A DNA stretch of 18,031 nt from an uncultured Rubrivivax sp. (GCA_937975735.1 CALJUI010000005.1:1-18031); one strand, 5' to 3'; numbered from the stretch's first letter, positions 8,819 through 16,777 are shown. The notes: generated from the letters alone by a model not told the origin. Numbers and translations: made by a program.

Positions 8819-9505
8819 TCAGCCCGGCAGTGCGCGCACCAGCTCGGCGACGCCGTCCCAGACGATCTGCACGCCCAGGCACAGCAGGATGAAGGCCGTC
8901 AGCCGCAGGAAGACGGTGGTGCCGGTCTCGCCGAGCGGCTTGAGCAGCAGGCTGGCGTAGCGGTGGGCGAGGAACATGATCACGCCGATCACCAGCAGAG
9001 CCAGCACGCCGCCGCCGAAGCGCGTCAGCGACAGCGGCAGCTGAGTGTCGTGCAGCGCGACGCCGACCGTGATCGCCGCCGAGATCGAGCCCGGCCCGCA
9101 GCTCAACGGGAAGGTCAGCGGATAGAACGCCTGGTGGCGCGCCTGCTCCGGCGTGAAGCCTTCGGCGAGCGCCTGCCGGTTGTCGTAGGCCGGTGCCTGC
9201 GCGTTCAGCAGCCTCCAGGCGTTGGCCGCGATGATCATGCCCCCGGCGACGCGGACGATCGGCAGCGAGATGCCGAACAGGTCGAGCACGTAGGAGCCGA
9301 CCAGCATCGCGCCGGTCATCAGCAGCACCATGTTGACCGCGACCCGGCGCGCCAGCACGGCCCGGGTGTGGGCCGACGCGCCCTCGGTCAGCCCGAGCAC
9401 GATCGGCGCCGACGCCGCCGGGTTCAGGATCGGCAGCAGCGTGGCCAGCGCGAACAGGAAGCTCTTGCCGAAGGCCAGCAGCAGCGGCGGCAGCTCAGCC
9501 GCCAT
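8819..9505 (-). CDS. MarC family integral membrane protein
   Basis: This 228-residue protein belongs to the MarC/UPF0056 family. It has about six hydrophobic segments, beginning with FLFALATLLPILNPAASAPI, whose NP-containing first helix is typical of the family. A second conserved block, AFYPLTFPLSCGPGSISAAI, lies in the middle. The family's function is unresolved; the old link of MarC to antibiotic resistance was not upheld. ATG 9505 lies inside the end of the BCCT gene, which overlaps it by 11 nt (9495-9505). Translation is therefore probably coupled to that transporter, and no independent strong SD is visible. It is the last gene of the minus-strand run. Confidence 0.9.
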   Translation of the reverse strand: MAAELPPLLLAFGKSFLFALATLLPILNPAASAPIVLGLTEGASAHTRAVLARRVAVNMVLLMTGAMLVGSYVLDLFGISLPIVRVAGGMIIAANAWRLLNAQAPAYDNRQALAEGFTPEQARHQAFYPLTFPLSCGPGSISAAITVGVALHDTQLPLSLTRFGGGVLALLVIGVIMFLAHRYASLLLKPLGETGTTVFLRLTAFILLCLGVQIVWDGVAELVRALPG

Positions 9506-11039
9506 CGTCGTGCCGCGGACCGGGCGACGCCGCCAGCTCGCGCAGCCGCCGGCGCACCCGCCGCTCCTCCGCCTGGCCGGCGTGCCAGTCGGCGCGGACC
9601 GCTCGCCACAGCGACCAGGCCATCAGGAGGATCACCAGCGTGAACGGCAGCGCGAAGACGATCGTCGCCGTCTGCACCGCCTTCACGCCGCCGGCCAGCA
9701 GCAGGCTGGCGGCGATGCCGGCGACCAGCAGGCCCCAGACGATCTTGATGCGCGCGCCCGGGTCGGGCCGGCCACCGGTGCTCATCATGCTCAGCACCAG
9801 CGTGGCCGAGTCGCCCGAGGTGACGAAGAAGACCAGCACCAGCAGCGTGGCCACGACCGACATCACGGCGCCGAAGGGCAGCGCGTCGAACATCGCGAAC
9901 AGCGCGGTCGACACGTCGGCCTTGACGGCCTCGGCGATCGGCGCGCCCTGCCAGATCTCCAGATGCAGCGCGGCGCCGCCGAAGACCGCGAACCAGATGA
10001 AGCCGGCCATCGTCGGCGCCAGCACGGTGCCGATGACGAACTCGCGGATCGTGCGCCCGCGCGACACGCGTGCGATGAACAGCCCGACGAACGGCGACCA
10101 GCTGATCCACCAGGCCCAGTAGAAGACCGTCCAGCCGCTGACCCAGCCGCTGTCGCGGAACGGCGTCGTGCGCAGGCTCATCCGCACGAACTCGCTCAGG
10201 TAGCTGCCCAGCGTCGTGCTGAAGGTGTCGACGATGGCCACCGTCGGGCCCAGCACGAGGACCGCCAGCGCCAGCAGCGCGGCGACGGTCAGGTTGATGC
10301 TCGACAGCCACTTGATGCCGCGCTCGACGCCGGTCACCGCGGAAGCGAGGAACAGCACGGTGGTGACCGCGATGATGCCGAGCTGCGACGCCGCGCCGAC
10401 CGGCAGCCCGAACACCTTCGACAGCCCGCTGTTGATCTGCAGCGCACCGATGCCCAGCGAAGCGGCGACGCCGAAGGCCGTGGCGATGACCGCCAGCGTG
10501 TTGAACAGCGGCGACAGCGCGCGCACCGCGCGCCAGGGCAGGGCCTCGGTCGCGGTGCTGACCAGCGTGGGGCCGCCGCGGCGGTACTGGAAGTAGCCGA
10601 TCGCCAGCGCGACGACGGCGTAGATCGCCCACGGGTGCAGGCCCCAGTGGAAGAAGCTGTAGCGCATCGCGGCATTGGCCGCCTCGGGCGTGCCGGCGGG
10701 GATGCCCGGCGGCGGCGCGGCGTAGTGCGACAGCGGCTCGGCCACGCCCCAGAAGACCAGCCCGATGCCCATGCCTGCGGCGAACAGCATCGCGAACCAG
10801 CTGCCGAGCGAGAACTCGGGCGCCTCGTCGTCGGCGCCGAGCTTGAGGTCGCCGTAGCGGCTGAATGCCAGCAGCGCGCAGAGCACGACGAGGCCGAGCA
10901 CGACCCAGAGATAGAACCAACCGAAGTTGGTGCTGATGGCGCCGAGCGCGACGTTGCCGACGCTGCCCAGCGAGGCCGGCGACAGCAGACCCCAGGCGAC
11001 GATGGCGGCGATGACGCTGGCGGACAGCCAGAGCTGCAT
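9495..11039 (-). CDS. BCCT family betaine/carnitine/choline transporter
   Basis: This 514-residue secondary transporter belongs to the BetP/OpuD/BetT family, with about 12 membrane helices of the LeuT fold. The helix-1' motif GMGIGLVFWGVAEP (89-102) includes the Met-Gly pair used by Na+-coupled BetP. The signature WTVFYWAWWISWSPF (303-317) supplies the Trp-rich box for quaternary ammonium groups. FVTSGDSAT (405-413) keeps the Thr-Ser pair (407-408) of the second sodium site. Na+-driven uptake of glycine betaine or choline is therefore likely. The C-terminal tail is short and Arg-rich (~475-514), possibly an osmosensing tail as in BetP. An AAGGA SD lies about 9 nt before ATG 11039. A DUF3014 gene lies 51 nt upstream and MarC overlaps its end. 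The exact substrate is not predictable. Confidence 0.94.
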   Translation of the reverse strand: MQLWLSASVIAAIVAWGLLSPASLGSVGNVALGAISTNFGWFYLWVVLGLVVLCALLAFSRYGDLKLGADDEAPEFSLGSWFAMLFAAGMGIGLVFWGVAEPLSHYAAPPPGIPAGTPEAANAAMRYSFFHWGLHPWAIYAVVALAIGYFQYRRGGPTLVSTATEALPWRAVRALSPLFNTLAVIATAFGVAASLGIGALQINSGLSKVFGLPVGAASQLGIIAVTTVLFLASAVTGVERGIKWLSSINLTVAALLALAVLVLGPTVAIVDTFSTTLGSYLSEFVRMSLRTTPFRDSGWVSGWTVFYWAWWISWSPFVGLFIARVSRGRTIREFVIGTVLAPTMAGFIWFAVFGGAALHLEIWQGAPIAEAVKADVSTALFAMFDALPFGAVMSVVATLLVLVFFVTSGDSATLVLSMMSTGGRPDPGARIKIVWGLLVAGIAASLLLAGGVKAVQTATIVFALPFTLVILLMAWSLWRAVRADWHAGQAEERRVRRRLRELAASPGPRHDDGG

Positions 11040-11090
11040 GCGGGAGATCCTTTGCGGGGGGGAGACGGAAGGGCGAGCGAGGGTGCCCGG

Positions 11091-11912
11091 TCAGCGCTCG
11101 ATCTGCGCCCTGAAGCGCCGCAGCCAGTCGGCCAGGCGGCGGCGGTTCTCGTCGCCGATGCGCAGCATGGTCTTCTGCCCCGAGGACAGTGCCTGCAGCT
11201 GCGGGTCGGCGAACTCGAAGCGCACCCAGGGGCGCTCCGGGCTGATCGGCCCCTTGACCTCGGTCAGCGTGACGGCCAGCGGGCCTTCGCGCGGCGGCGT
11301 CGCGAGCAGGTGGTCGATGACGGCGAGCAGGCGGCCGTGGAAGCGCCGGTTCGGATAGCCGAGCTCCTGGTAGGCCTGCTGCAGCAGCGGGTACAGGCGG
11401 CGGTACAGGGCCGCGGCGGCGGCCGGGTCGACGCCCTCGACGAAGCGCACGAAGGCGCGGTAGCGGGCCGGGTTGTCCGGCGCGATGCGGCCGGCGGCGT
11501 CGACCGAGAACTCGCCAGGCGTCGGATTCACCGGCCACATCCGCGCCGGCGCGTGCGGGCGCGTCAGGTTGTAGACGGTGGCGACGAGGCGCTGCAGGAA
11601 GCCGTCGGTCTGCAGCATCGTCAGCACGCCCTGCTTGCCGACCAGACCGGTCAGCAGGTCCTTGACCGTCGGCCCGGCCTCGCCGAGCTTCGGCAGCGTG
11701 ACCGTGGCGTCGGGCACCGGCTCGTTGGCCGATGCGACGACTTCCGGGTCGGATTCCGGCGTCGAGGCGACGGGCGCCGACGGCGGCGCCGCGACGGGCA
11801 CCGGCGCCGGCAGCTCGGCCGGCGGCGGCTCGGGACGGAACATCAGGTAGGCGACGACGCCGACGGCCAGCAACGCGAGGGCCGACAGCAGCGTGAAGGT
11901 GTGGCGGCTCAT
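11091..11912 (-). CDS. DUF3014 domain protein, membrane-anchored
   Basis: This is a 273-residue protein of unknown function. One N-terminal helix (about 7-25, LLSALALLAVGVVAYLMF) is followed by a Pro/Ala/Val-rich linker (~28-70), which probably crosses or extends into the periplasm. The rest (~75-273) is the DUF3014 domain, recognised by LPKLGEAGPTVKDLL, MWPVNPTPGEFSV, the block RYRAFVRFVEGVDPAAAAAL and YPLLQQAYQELGYPNRRFHG. No catalytic motif is evident. ATG 11912 is the only start that includes the whole helix, but its SD is poor. It lies 54 nt after the sensor kinase stop on the same strand and 51 nt before the BCCT start, so it may be cotranscribed with either; that does not reveal its job. 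Confidence 0.85.
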   Translation of the reverse strand: MSRHTFTLLSALALLAVGVVAYLMFRPEPPPAELPAPVPVAAPPSAPVASTPESDPEVVASANEPVPDATVTLPKLGEAGPTVKDLLTGLVGKQGVLTMLQTDGFLQRLVATVYNLTRPHAPARMWPVNPTPGEFSVDAAGRIAPDNPARYRAFVRFVEGVDPAAAAALYRRLYPLLQQAYQELGYPNRRFHGRLLAVIDHLLATPPREGPLAVTLTEVKGPISPERPWVRFEFADPQLQALSSGQKTMLRIGDENRRRLADWLRRFRAQIER

Positions 11913-11966
11913 GGCAGAGGACGCTGCGGGGAACGGCCTACCAGTTTAGCCGTCGCCCACTCGGAC

Positions 11967-13364
11967 TCAGGCTGGCGCGGGCTCCCGATCACGACCGAGC
12001 GCCGTCACGCGGACCCGCAGGCCGCCGAGCGTCGGGGATCGATCGACTTCGATGCGCGCGCCATGCGCCGCCGCCACGCGGTGCACGATCGACCAGCCCA
12101 GCCCGCTGCCTTCGCGGCCGGTGCCGAGCACGCGGAAGAAGCGTTCGCCGAGCCGGCCGAGGTCCGCATCGGACAGACCGGGGCCGCTGTCCTGCACCGA
12201 CAGCTCGGCCCAACGGTCTCCGCCGCCGGCGACGGCGACGTCGATCCGGGCACCGTCCGGGCTGTAGCGGATCGCGTTGTCGATCAGGTTGCGCAGCAGC
12301 ACGGCCAGCAGCGTCGCGTCGCCGACGATCGGGCACGGGGCATCGGCGCGCAGCGTCAGCGCCTGGCCGCGGGCAATCGCGTCGCCGGCCAGCGTGGCGG
12401 CTTCCTCGCGGGCCAGCGCGGCCAGGTCGAGCGGCGCGTGGCCGCGCTCGGCACCGGCCTCCAGCCTCGAAAGCGTCAACATCTGCTCGACGAGCCGCGT
12501 GGCGCGGTCGCAGCCGGCCAAGGTGGCCCGCAGTGCGCGCTGGCGGGCCTCGTCGCCCGCCTCGGCGAGCGCCACCTGCGCCTGCGCGCGGATCGCGGCG
12601 ATCGGCGTGCGCAGTTCGTGCGCGGCGTCGGCAGTGAACCGCCGCTCGGCGGCCAGCAGCGACTCGATGCGGGTCAGCAGGCCGTTGAGCGCGTCGAGCA
12701 TCAGCTGCATTTCCGTCGGCGCGCCGTCCACGGCCACCGGCTGCAGCGCCTGAGGCGAGCGCGCGGCCAGGCTGCGACGCAGCTGGCGCAGCGGACGCAG
12801 GCTCGCTGCGACGGCCCACCAGGTGCCCAGTGCAAGCAGCGGCAAGGCCAGCGCGAGCGGCGCCAGCGTGCTCCAGAGCACGGCGCGCAGGATCTCGGTG
12901 CGCGAACGGACCTGTTCGCCAACGAAGACCTGCAGATCGCGCTCGGCGCCGGTCGCCGCGAACACGCGCCACGTGACACCCTCGAGCTGAACCGTGCCGA
13001 AACCCGAGGCGGTGGTGCCGCGCCGACCGTCCGCGGGCGGGACCATCGCCGCGGTCGGCGCGTTCGCCGAGCGCAGCGCGAGGCGTCCTTCGTGAAACAC
13101 CTGGAAGGCGACCTTGGGCGCGTAGCGGTGCAGGCTGGGTGCGTCGACGGCCCGGTCGTGGTCATCGTCGTCGTCGGCAAGCTCGCGCACCTGCTGCACG
13201 ATGAGCAGCGCCGCGGCCTGCGCCAGGTGGCTGTCCAGCAGTTCGTCGAGCTCGTGCCGGACGTCGCGCCATGTCCACAGTGCAGCCAGGCCCCAGACCG
13301 TCACCAGCAGGCCGAGCACGAGCGCGAGCACGCGGCCCTGCAACGAGCGCGGCCAGGGCGTCAC
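11967..13364 (-). CDS. QseC-like sensor histidine kinase
   Basis: This 465-residue inner-membrane kinase has two membrane helices (about 11-31 and 162-184) enclosing a periplasmic sensor of ~130 residues. A HAMP-like linker follows, then the phosphoacceptor motif AAHELRTPIAAI with His249, an N box (LLRNLIDNAIRYSPDG), DSGPGL and a G2 box (GLGWSIV). The sensor region contains a run of five Asp followed by His and Asp (DDDDDHD, 64-70), a possible metal site. The start is GTG 13364, whose GTGA overlaps the TGA stop of the response regulator (4 nt), so the two are translationally coupled. Layout and sequence resemble QseC/PmrB. Its partner and the upstream SHP-DHC-cytochrome b genes suggest that it senses a redox-, oxygen- or metal-linked signal; the ligand is unknown. 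Confidence 0.93.
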   Translation of the reverse strand: MTPWPRSLQGRVLALVLGLLVTVWGLAALWTWRDVRHELDELLDSHLAQAAALLIVQQVRELADDDDDHDRAVDAPSLHRYAPKVAFQVFHEGRLALRSANAPTAAMVPPADGRRGTTASGFGTVQLEGVTWRVFAATGAERDLQVFVGEQVRSRTEILRAVLWSTLAPLALALPLLALGTWWAVAASLRPLRQLRRSLAARSPQALQPVAVDGAPTEMQLMLDALNGLLTRIESLLAAERRFTADAAHELRTPIAAIRAQAQVALAEAGDEARQRALRATLAGCDRATRLVEQMLTLSRLEAGAERGHAPLDLAALAREEAATLAGDAIARGQALTLRADAPCPIVGDATLLAVLLRNLIDNAIRYSPDGARIDVAVAGGGDRWAELSVQDSGPGLSDADLGRLGERFFRVLGTGREGSGLGWSIVHRVAAAHGARIEVDRSPTLGGLRVRVTALGRDREPAPA

Positions 13365-14026
13365 GGGGCCTCGGGTGCCAGCACGTAGCCGATGCCGCGA
13401 ACCGTCTGGATCAGGCCGGCACCCAGCTTGCGCCGCAGGTGGTGCACGTGCACTTCGACCGCATTGCTCTCGACCTCGTGGCCCCAGGGGTAGATCTGCT
13501 GCTCCAGGCGCTCCCGCGTCTGCACACGGCCCGGATTGCGCATCAGCAGGTGCAGTACGTCGAACTCGCGCGCCGACAGCGCCACCGGTTGCCCGTCCAG
13601 CGTCACCTGGCGTGCCGCCGGGTCCAACTCGACATGCCGCGCGCGCAGCCGCTCCTCGGACTGGCCATGCGCACGGCGCACCAGCGCGCGCAGGCGTGCG
13701 GCGAGTTCGTCCAGGTCCGCCGGCTTGACGACGTAGTCGTCGGCGCCGAGGTCGAGACCGCGCACGCGGTCCGGCGTGGCGTCGCGCGCGGTCAGCACCA
13801 GGATCGGCAGCGCGACCCCGGCGGCACGCACCGCCGCCAGCACGTCCATCCCGTCGAGGCGCGGCAGGCCCAGGTCGAGCACCGCGGCCGCATAGGGCTC
13901 GGCGCGCAGTTCGCGTTCGGCGGCCGCGCCGTCGCGCACCCAGTCGACCTGGAAGCCGCGCTGGCGCAAGCCGGCGCGCAGGCCGTCGCCGAGCAGCGGG
14001 TCGTCTTCGGCCAGCAGGATGCGCAT
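13361..14026 (-). CDS. QseB-like response regulator (OmpR/PhoB family)
   Basis: This 221-residue two-domain regulator has a receiver domain (1-~115) with the acidic pocket Glu7-Asp8-Asp9, phosphoacceptor Asp51 (AVLDLGLP), Thr78 and Lys100 (VVKPAD). A winged-helix DNA-binding domain follows (~125-221) with SAREFDVLHLLMRNPGRVQT and the recognition segment SNAVEVHVHHLRRKL. It ends with the usual TVRGIGYVL. ATG 14026 starts the receiver directly (MRILLAEDD); the longer frame upstream has no family similarity. It begins 22 nt after the cytochrome b stop and overlaps the kinase start by 4 nt. It is phosphorylated by that kinase and probably controls the redox operon it belongs to. Confidence 0.95.
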   Translation of the reverse strand: MRILLAEDDPLLGDGLRAGLRQRGFQVDWVRDGAAAERELRAEPYAAAVLDLGLPRLDGMDVLAAVRAAGVALPILVLTARDATPDRVRGLDLGADDYVVKPADLDELAARLRALVRRAHGQSEERLRARHVELDPAARQVTLDGQPVALSAREFDVLHLLMRNPGRVQTRERLEQQIYPWGHEVESNAVEVHVHHLRRKLGAGLIQTVRGIGYVLAPEAP

Positions 14027-14048
14027 GGCGCCCAGTGTCGCGTCGGGA

Positions 14049-14789
14049 TCAGTCGTCGTCTTGATCGTCGTCATGGCCGGCACCATGACGCTCGAGCGAT
14101 GGGGCACCGCCTGCCGGCATGCCGCCGGTCGGCGCGGCCTGCCACTGCCAGACCCAGAGGCCCAGCACGGCGACGAGCATCAGCGCGGCCATGCTGCGCC
14201 AGGCGCTTCGGATCGCGTCCTGTGGGCGGCCGCGCTTGTAGCCGGTGACCATCGCGCGCACCAGGTTCTCGCGGTGCACCCAGCTGCCCACGACGACGCC
14301 GGCCACGTGGGCCAGCACCACGACCAGCATCAGGCTGCCCGCCAGTTCGTGGACGTCCTCCGCCCACTCGCCGGCGAGTTCGTCGTAGTGCAGCCAGCCG
14401 GTCAACGTGACGGTCGCACCGAGCGCGAGCAGGGCCACGATCGCCAGCGCGCCGGCCGGGTTGTGGCCGGTGTGTGTATCGGGTTGGCCGCGCAGCAGCG
14501 AGCGGACGTAGCGCATCGCCGCGGCCGGTCCGCGCACGAAGCTCGCAAACCGCGCGTGGCGCGTGCCCAGCAGCCCCCACAGCAGGCGGAACACGACCAG
14601 GCCGGCCATCGTGTAGCCGAGCGTGACGTGCAGCAGCCGCCAGCGCTCGCTCTCGGCGGTGATGTAGGCGCCCGCGAAGCTCAGCACCATCAGCCAGTGG
14701 AAGACGCGCACCGGCGCGTCCCAGACCAGGATCGGCGTCGAGTTGCCGGACGACTGCGCCTCAGCGCGGGATGCGGACACGACGTTCAT
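14049..14789 (-). CDS. Cytochrome b561-like membrane subunit of the SHP/DHC module
   Basis: This 246-residue diheme-type cytochrome b has a cytoplasmic N-terminus (VWDAPVRVFHWLM) and about five membrane helices (29-45, 54-74, 112-130, 147-170, 199-215). Candidate heme ligands are His31, His54, His147 and His161; His172 lies near the membrane edge. By analogy with related clusters it passes electrons from the quinol pool to the periplasmic diheme cytochrome. The C-terminus is an unusual Gly/His/Asp tail (HGAGHDDDQDDD, 235-246), predicted periplasmic if there are five helices. ATG 14789 has a GAGGAG SD about 8 nt upstream and overlaps the end of the DHC gene by 29 nt. The response regulator follows after 22 nt. 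The family is firm; the electron direction is inferred. Confidence 0.92.
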   Translation of the reverse strand: MNVVSASRAEAQSSGNSTPILVWDAPVRVFHWLMVLSFAGAYITAESERWRLLHVTLGYTMAGLVVFRLLWGLLGTRHARFASFVRGPAAAMRYVRSLLRGQPDTHTGHNPAGALAIVALLALGATVTLTGWLHYDELAGEWAEDVHELAGSLMLVVVLAHVAGVVVGSWVHRENLVRAMVTGYKRGRPQDAIRSAWRSMAALMLVAVLGLWVWQWQAAPTGGMPAGGAPSLERHGAGHDDDQDDD

Positions 14790-15237
14790 CGAAGTCTCCT
14801 CGTTCAGCCTGGGTGTGGCAGGCGCCGCAGTTCACCGCGCTCTTGACGTCGGCGCGCTTCCAGGTCGCGGCCGGCACCTCGTCGTGCTCGTGCACGAACC
14901 AGGCGCTGCGCGTGATCCGGTCCTGCGGCGGAGCGCTGGCGGCGCGGCGCCCGGTGCCGGCATTCGCGACCAGCCACGCGGACAGCCTCTGCGCCAGCTT
15001 GGGGTCGAGCGAGGCGTCGGTTCCGAAGTGGTGCGCGAGGTCGCGCATCACGCGCTGCCAGGACTCGGCCGGCAGGAGGCCGGGCGGGTACGCCACGTGG
15101 CAGGCGCCGCACTCCTGCTGGTGGACGGGGTTCGGCGGCACGCGGGGGGCACGGTCGTCGCCGGCGTGCGCCGACGACGCCGCAAGGGCGAGCAGTGCCG
15201 AGGCGGCGGCAGCGATGCGCTGGCATGGACGTCGCAT
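14761..15237 (-). CDS. dhc: Diheme cytochrome c (DHC)
   Basis: This periplasmic electron carrier has 158 residues including a signal peptide (1-25, cleavage at AHA-GDD). It has two CGACH heme sites, Cys43/Cys46/His47 and Cys137/Cys140/His141, one at each end of the chain, as in the Rhodobacter sphaeroides DHC family. Between them are EESW-like and Leu-rich helices (SWQRVMRDLAHHFG). In that family DHC reduces the oxygen-binding cytochrome SHP, encoded here 16 nt upstream. GGGAGAA lies about 8 nt before ATG 15237. Its last 29 nt overlap the cytochrome b gene. Confidence 0.94.
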   Translation of the reverse strand: MRRPCQRIAAAASALLALAASSAHAGDDRAPRVPPNPVHQQECGACHVAYPPGLLPAESWQRVMRDLAHHFGTDASLDPKLAQRLSAWLVANAGTGRRAASAPPQDRITRSAWFVHEHDEVPAATWKRADVKSAVNCGACHTQAERGDFDERRVRIPR

Positions 15238-15253
15238 GGGGCGTTCTCCCGCG

Positions 15254-15658
15254 TCAGGGCTTCAGGCTGAGCAGCCAAGCCAGCACGTCGGCCTTTTCGG
15301 CGGGCGAGCAGGCCCGGCCAAGCACGTCGCCGCAGTTGCGGCGGAACCACTTCTCGGCCTTGGCCGCGTCTGTGAAGCGCGCAGCCTCGACGGCCGGCGC
15401 CATCGGCGCGATCGCCTTGCCGGTCGACGCGTGTTGGCCACCGGTGACCGGCGCGCGACCATGGCAGGAGGCGCAACTCCATTCGCGGCCGTGGCGGGAG
15501 ACGAAGAAGTCCTGTCCGCGCGCCGCGTCGGGTGCCGACCCGGCCTGGGCGGCGTAGGTCGCCAGCAGCTCGGTCGGGGTGGCAGCCCTCGCAGGCGCCG
15601 CCGCAAGGGCCGTCACGGCCGCCATTGTCAGCGGCGCAAGCCGTCGAGTGATAGTCAT
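15254..15658 (-). CDS. shp: SHP: O2/NO-binding monoheme cytochrome c (DUF1924 family)
   Basis: This is a 134-residue sphaeroides-heme-protein homologue. A signal peptide (1-25, APARA-ATP) precedes one c-type heme site, CASCH (Cys62/Cys65/His66). The downstream block RFTDAAKAEKWFRRNCGDVLG and GRACSPAEKADVLAWL matches R. sphaeroides SHP closely. Asn108 corresponds to the Asn that serves as the displaceable sixth heme ligand, and Cys109/Cys117 to the cysteines next to it. SHP is a rare c-type cytochrome that binds oxygen and nitric oxide; its physiological role is unsettled. ATG 15658 has a good SD (AAAGGAG on the minus strand, ~8 nt). It is the first gene of the SHP-DHC-cytochrome b-regulator-kinase run. 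Confidence 0.94.
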   Translation of the reverse strand: MTITRRLAPLTMAAVTALAAAPARAATPTELLATYAAQAGSAPDAARGQDFFVSRHGREWSCASCHGRAPVTGGQHASTGKAIAPMAPAVEAARFTDAAKAEKWFRRNCGDVLGRACSPAEKADVLAWLLSLKP

Positions 15659-15695
15659 CGCATCGCTCCTTTCGGAACGGATGCTGGCTCGCTCG

Positions 15696-15713
15696 CCTTT
15701 GGGATTCCTTAAC
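15696..15713 (-). promoter_or_regulatory. Candidate response-regulator box upstream of shp
   Basis: Two similar half-sites stand 11 bp apart: on the minus strand GTTAAGG (15707-15713) and CCAAAGG (15696-15702). An 11-bp direct repeat is the usual footprint of OmpR/PhoB-family dimers, and TTAAG-type half-sites are known for PmrA/QseB relatives. It lies about 40-55 nt before the shp start. The match is short, so this is tentative. Confidence 0.3.
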
Positions 15714-15729
15714 GGGCCGCGCCGGCGGG

Positions 15730-15749
15730 GCGCCTGTTCACACAGGCGC
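15730..15749 (-). terminator. Hairpin after proX
   Basis: GCGCCTGT (15730-15737) and ACAGGCGC (15742-15749) form a perfect 8-bp stem with a 4-nt loop, beginning 8 nt after the proX stop. GC-rich sequence rather than a T tract follows on the minus strand, so it may be a weak terminator or an mRNA 3'-end stabiliser separating the osmolyte operon from the shp operon. Confidence 0.5.
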
Positions 15750-15757
15750 TCGCAGCG

Positions 15758-16777
15758 TCACTGCTTCGCGGCCGCCCGCGCGGCATCCAGCCACGCATCG
15801 TAGGTCTTGCGATGGCCTTCGATCCAGCCCTTGACGTGGCGCTCGATGTCGGCCGGCGTCTTCTCGCCGTCACGCATGCGCAGGTTCTGCGCGCTGATGT
15901 CGTTGGCGCTGAGCTTCATCTCGGCGAACAGCTTGCCGGCGGCCGGGTTGGCCTTGACGAACTCGAGGTTGGCCACGATGCGCTGGTTGTTGGCCTGGAA
16001 GCCGTAGTCGGCGCCATTGGGCAGCTTGGTGCTGACGCCCTTGCGCTCGCCCGGCAGCGACGAGAAAGGCACTTGCAGCCAGACCACGTCCTTGCCCGGC
16101 ACCAGCACGCCGCTGACCCAGTACGGCGTCCACGTGTAGTAGAGCACCGGCTCGCCGGCCTTCGCGCGCGTGATGGTGTCTGCGATGATGGCCGCGTAGC
16201 TGCCCTGCTTGTGCGTGACGTGCTTGCGCAGCTTGTAGGCGTCGAGATGGTGCTCGATGACCTTCTCGCAGCCCCAGCCCGGGTTGCAGCCGGCCAATTC
16301 GGCCTTGCCATCGCCGTCGGTGTCGAACAGCTTGGCGATCTTCGGGTCGGCGAGCTGGCTGATCTTGGTGATCTTGTACTGGTCGGCCGTCTTCTTGTCG
16401 ATCAGGTAGCCCTGCAGCGCGCCGGGCGAGTACACGCCCTGGCGGTACAGCTTGGCGTCGCCGCCGGCCTTCTTGTAGAAGTCGATGTGCAGCGGGTCCC
16501 AGTGGTCGGCCATGAAGGTCGCGTCGCCGTTGCCGAGCGCAACGTGGCCGGCGGCGTACTCGATCTCCTTGATCGGCTTGACCTCGAAGCCGAGGTCCTT
16601 CAGTGCCTGCATCACGAGCTCGGTCTGGAAGGTCTCCTCGGCGATCGAGCTCTTGATCGGCTGCACCTCGACGCCGGTGCCGGGCATGCGGGCGTCGTCG
16701 GCCAGCGTGGCGGTTGAAAACAGCAGGGCGGCACCGAAGGCGGTGGCTTGAAGGGTGTGGCTCAGGGATCGGATCAT
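15758..16777 (-). CDS. proX: Glycine betaine/L-proline ABC transporter, periplasmic binding protein ProX
   Basis: This 339-residue precursor has a signal peptide (1-26, TLA-DDA). It is strikingly like E. coli ProX: shared blocks include ALQGYLIDKKTADQYKIT, DPKIAKLFDT, GCNPGWGCE and YYTWTPYW. The three tryptophans that box the quaternary ammonium ligand are present as Trp93, Trp168 and Trp216, with the same 75 and 48 residue spacing as Trp65/140/188 of mature E. coli ProX. The disulfide pair is Cys164/Cys170. A DxDGDG loop (152-157) resembles a calcium-binding loop. It delivers glycine betaine or proline betaine to the membrane permease ProW, encoded 53 nt upstream, during osmotic stress. An AAGGA lies about 12 nt before ATG 16777. 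Confidence 0.97.
   Translation of the reverse strand: MIRSLSHTLQATAFGAALLFSTATLADDARMPGTGVEVQPIKSSIAEETFQTELVMQALKDLGFEVKPIKEIEYAAGHVALGNGDATFMADHWDPLHIDFYKKAGGDAKLYRQGVYSPGALQGYLIDKKTADQYKITKISQLADPKIAKLFDTDGDGKAELAGCNPGWGCEKVIEHHLDAYKLRKHVTHKQGSYAAIIADTITRAKAGEPVLYYTWTPYWVSGVLVPGKDVVWLQVPFSSLPGERKGVSTKLPNGADYGFQANNQRIVANLEFVKANPAAGKLFAEMKLSANDISAQNLRMRDGEKTPADIERHVKGWIEGHRKTYDAWLDAARAAAKQ

Noticed and set aside
11913..11966. Possible terminator or promoter between the sensor kinase and the DUF3014 gene
   Set aside because: I saw no stable stem, T tract or promoter-like hexamers in these 54 bases.
9330..13388. Very long + strand open frame (1352 codons) opposite the BCCT, DUF3014 and kinase genes
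   Set aside because: It is antisense to well-recognised proteins, is Arg/Gln/His-rich low-complexity translation, and results from high GC leaving few stop codons.
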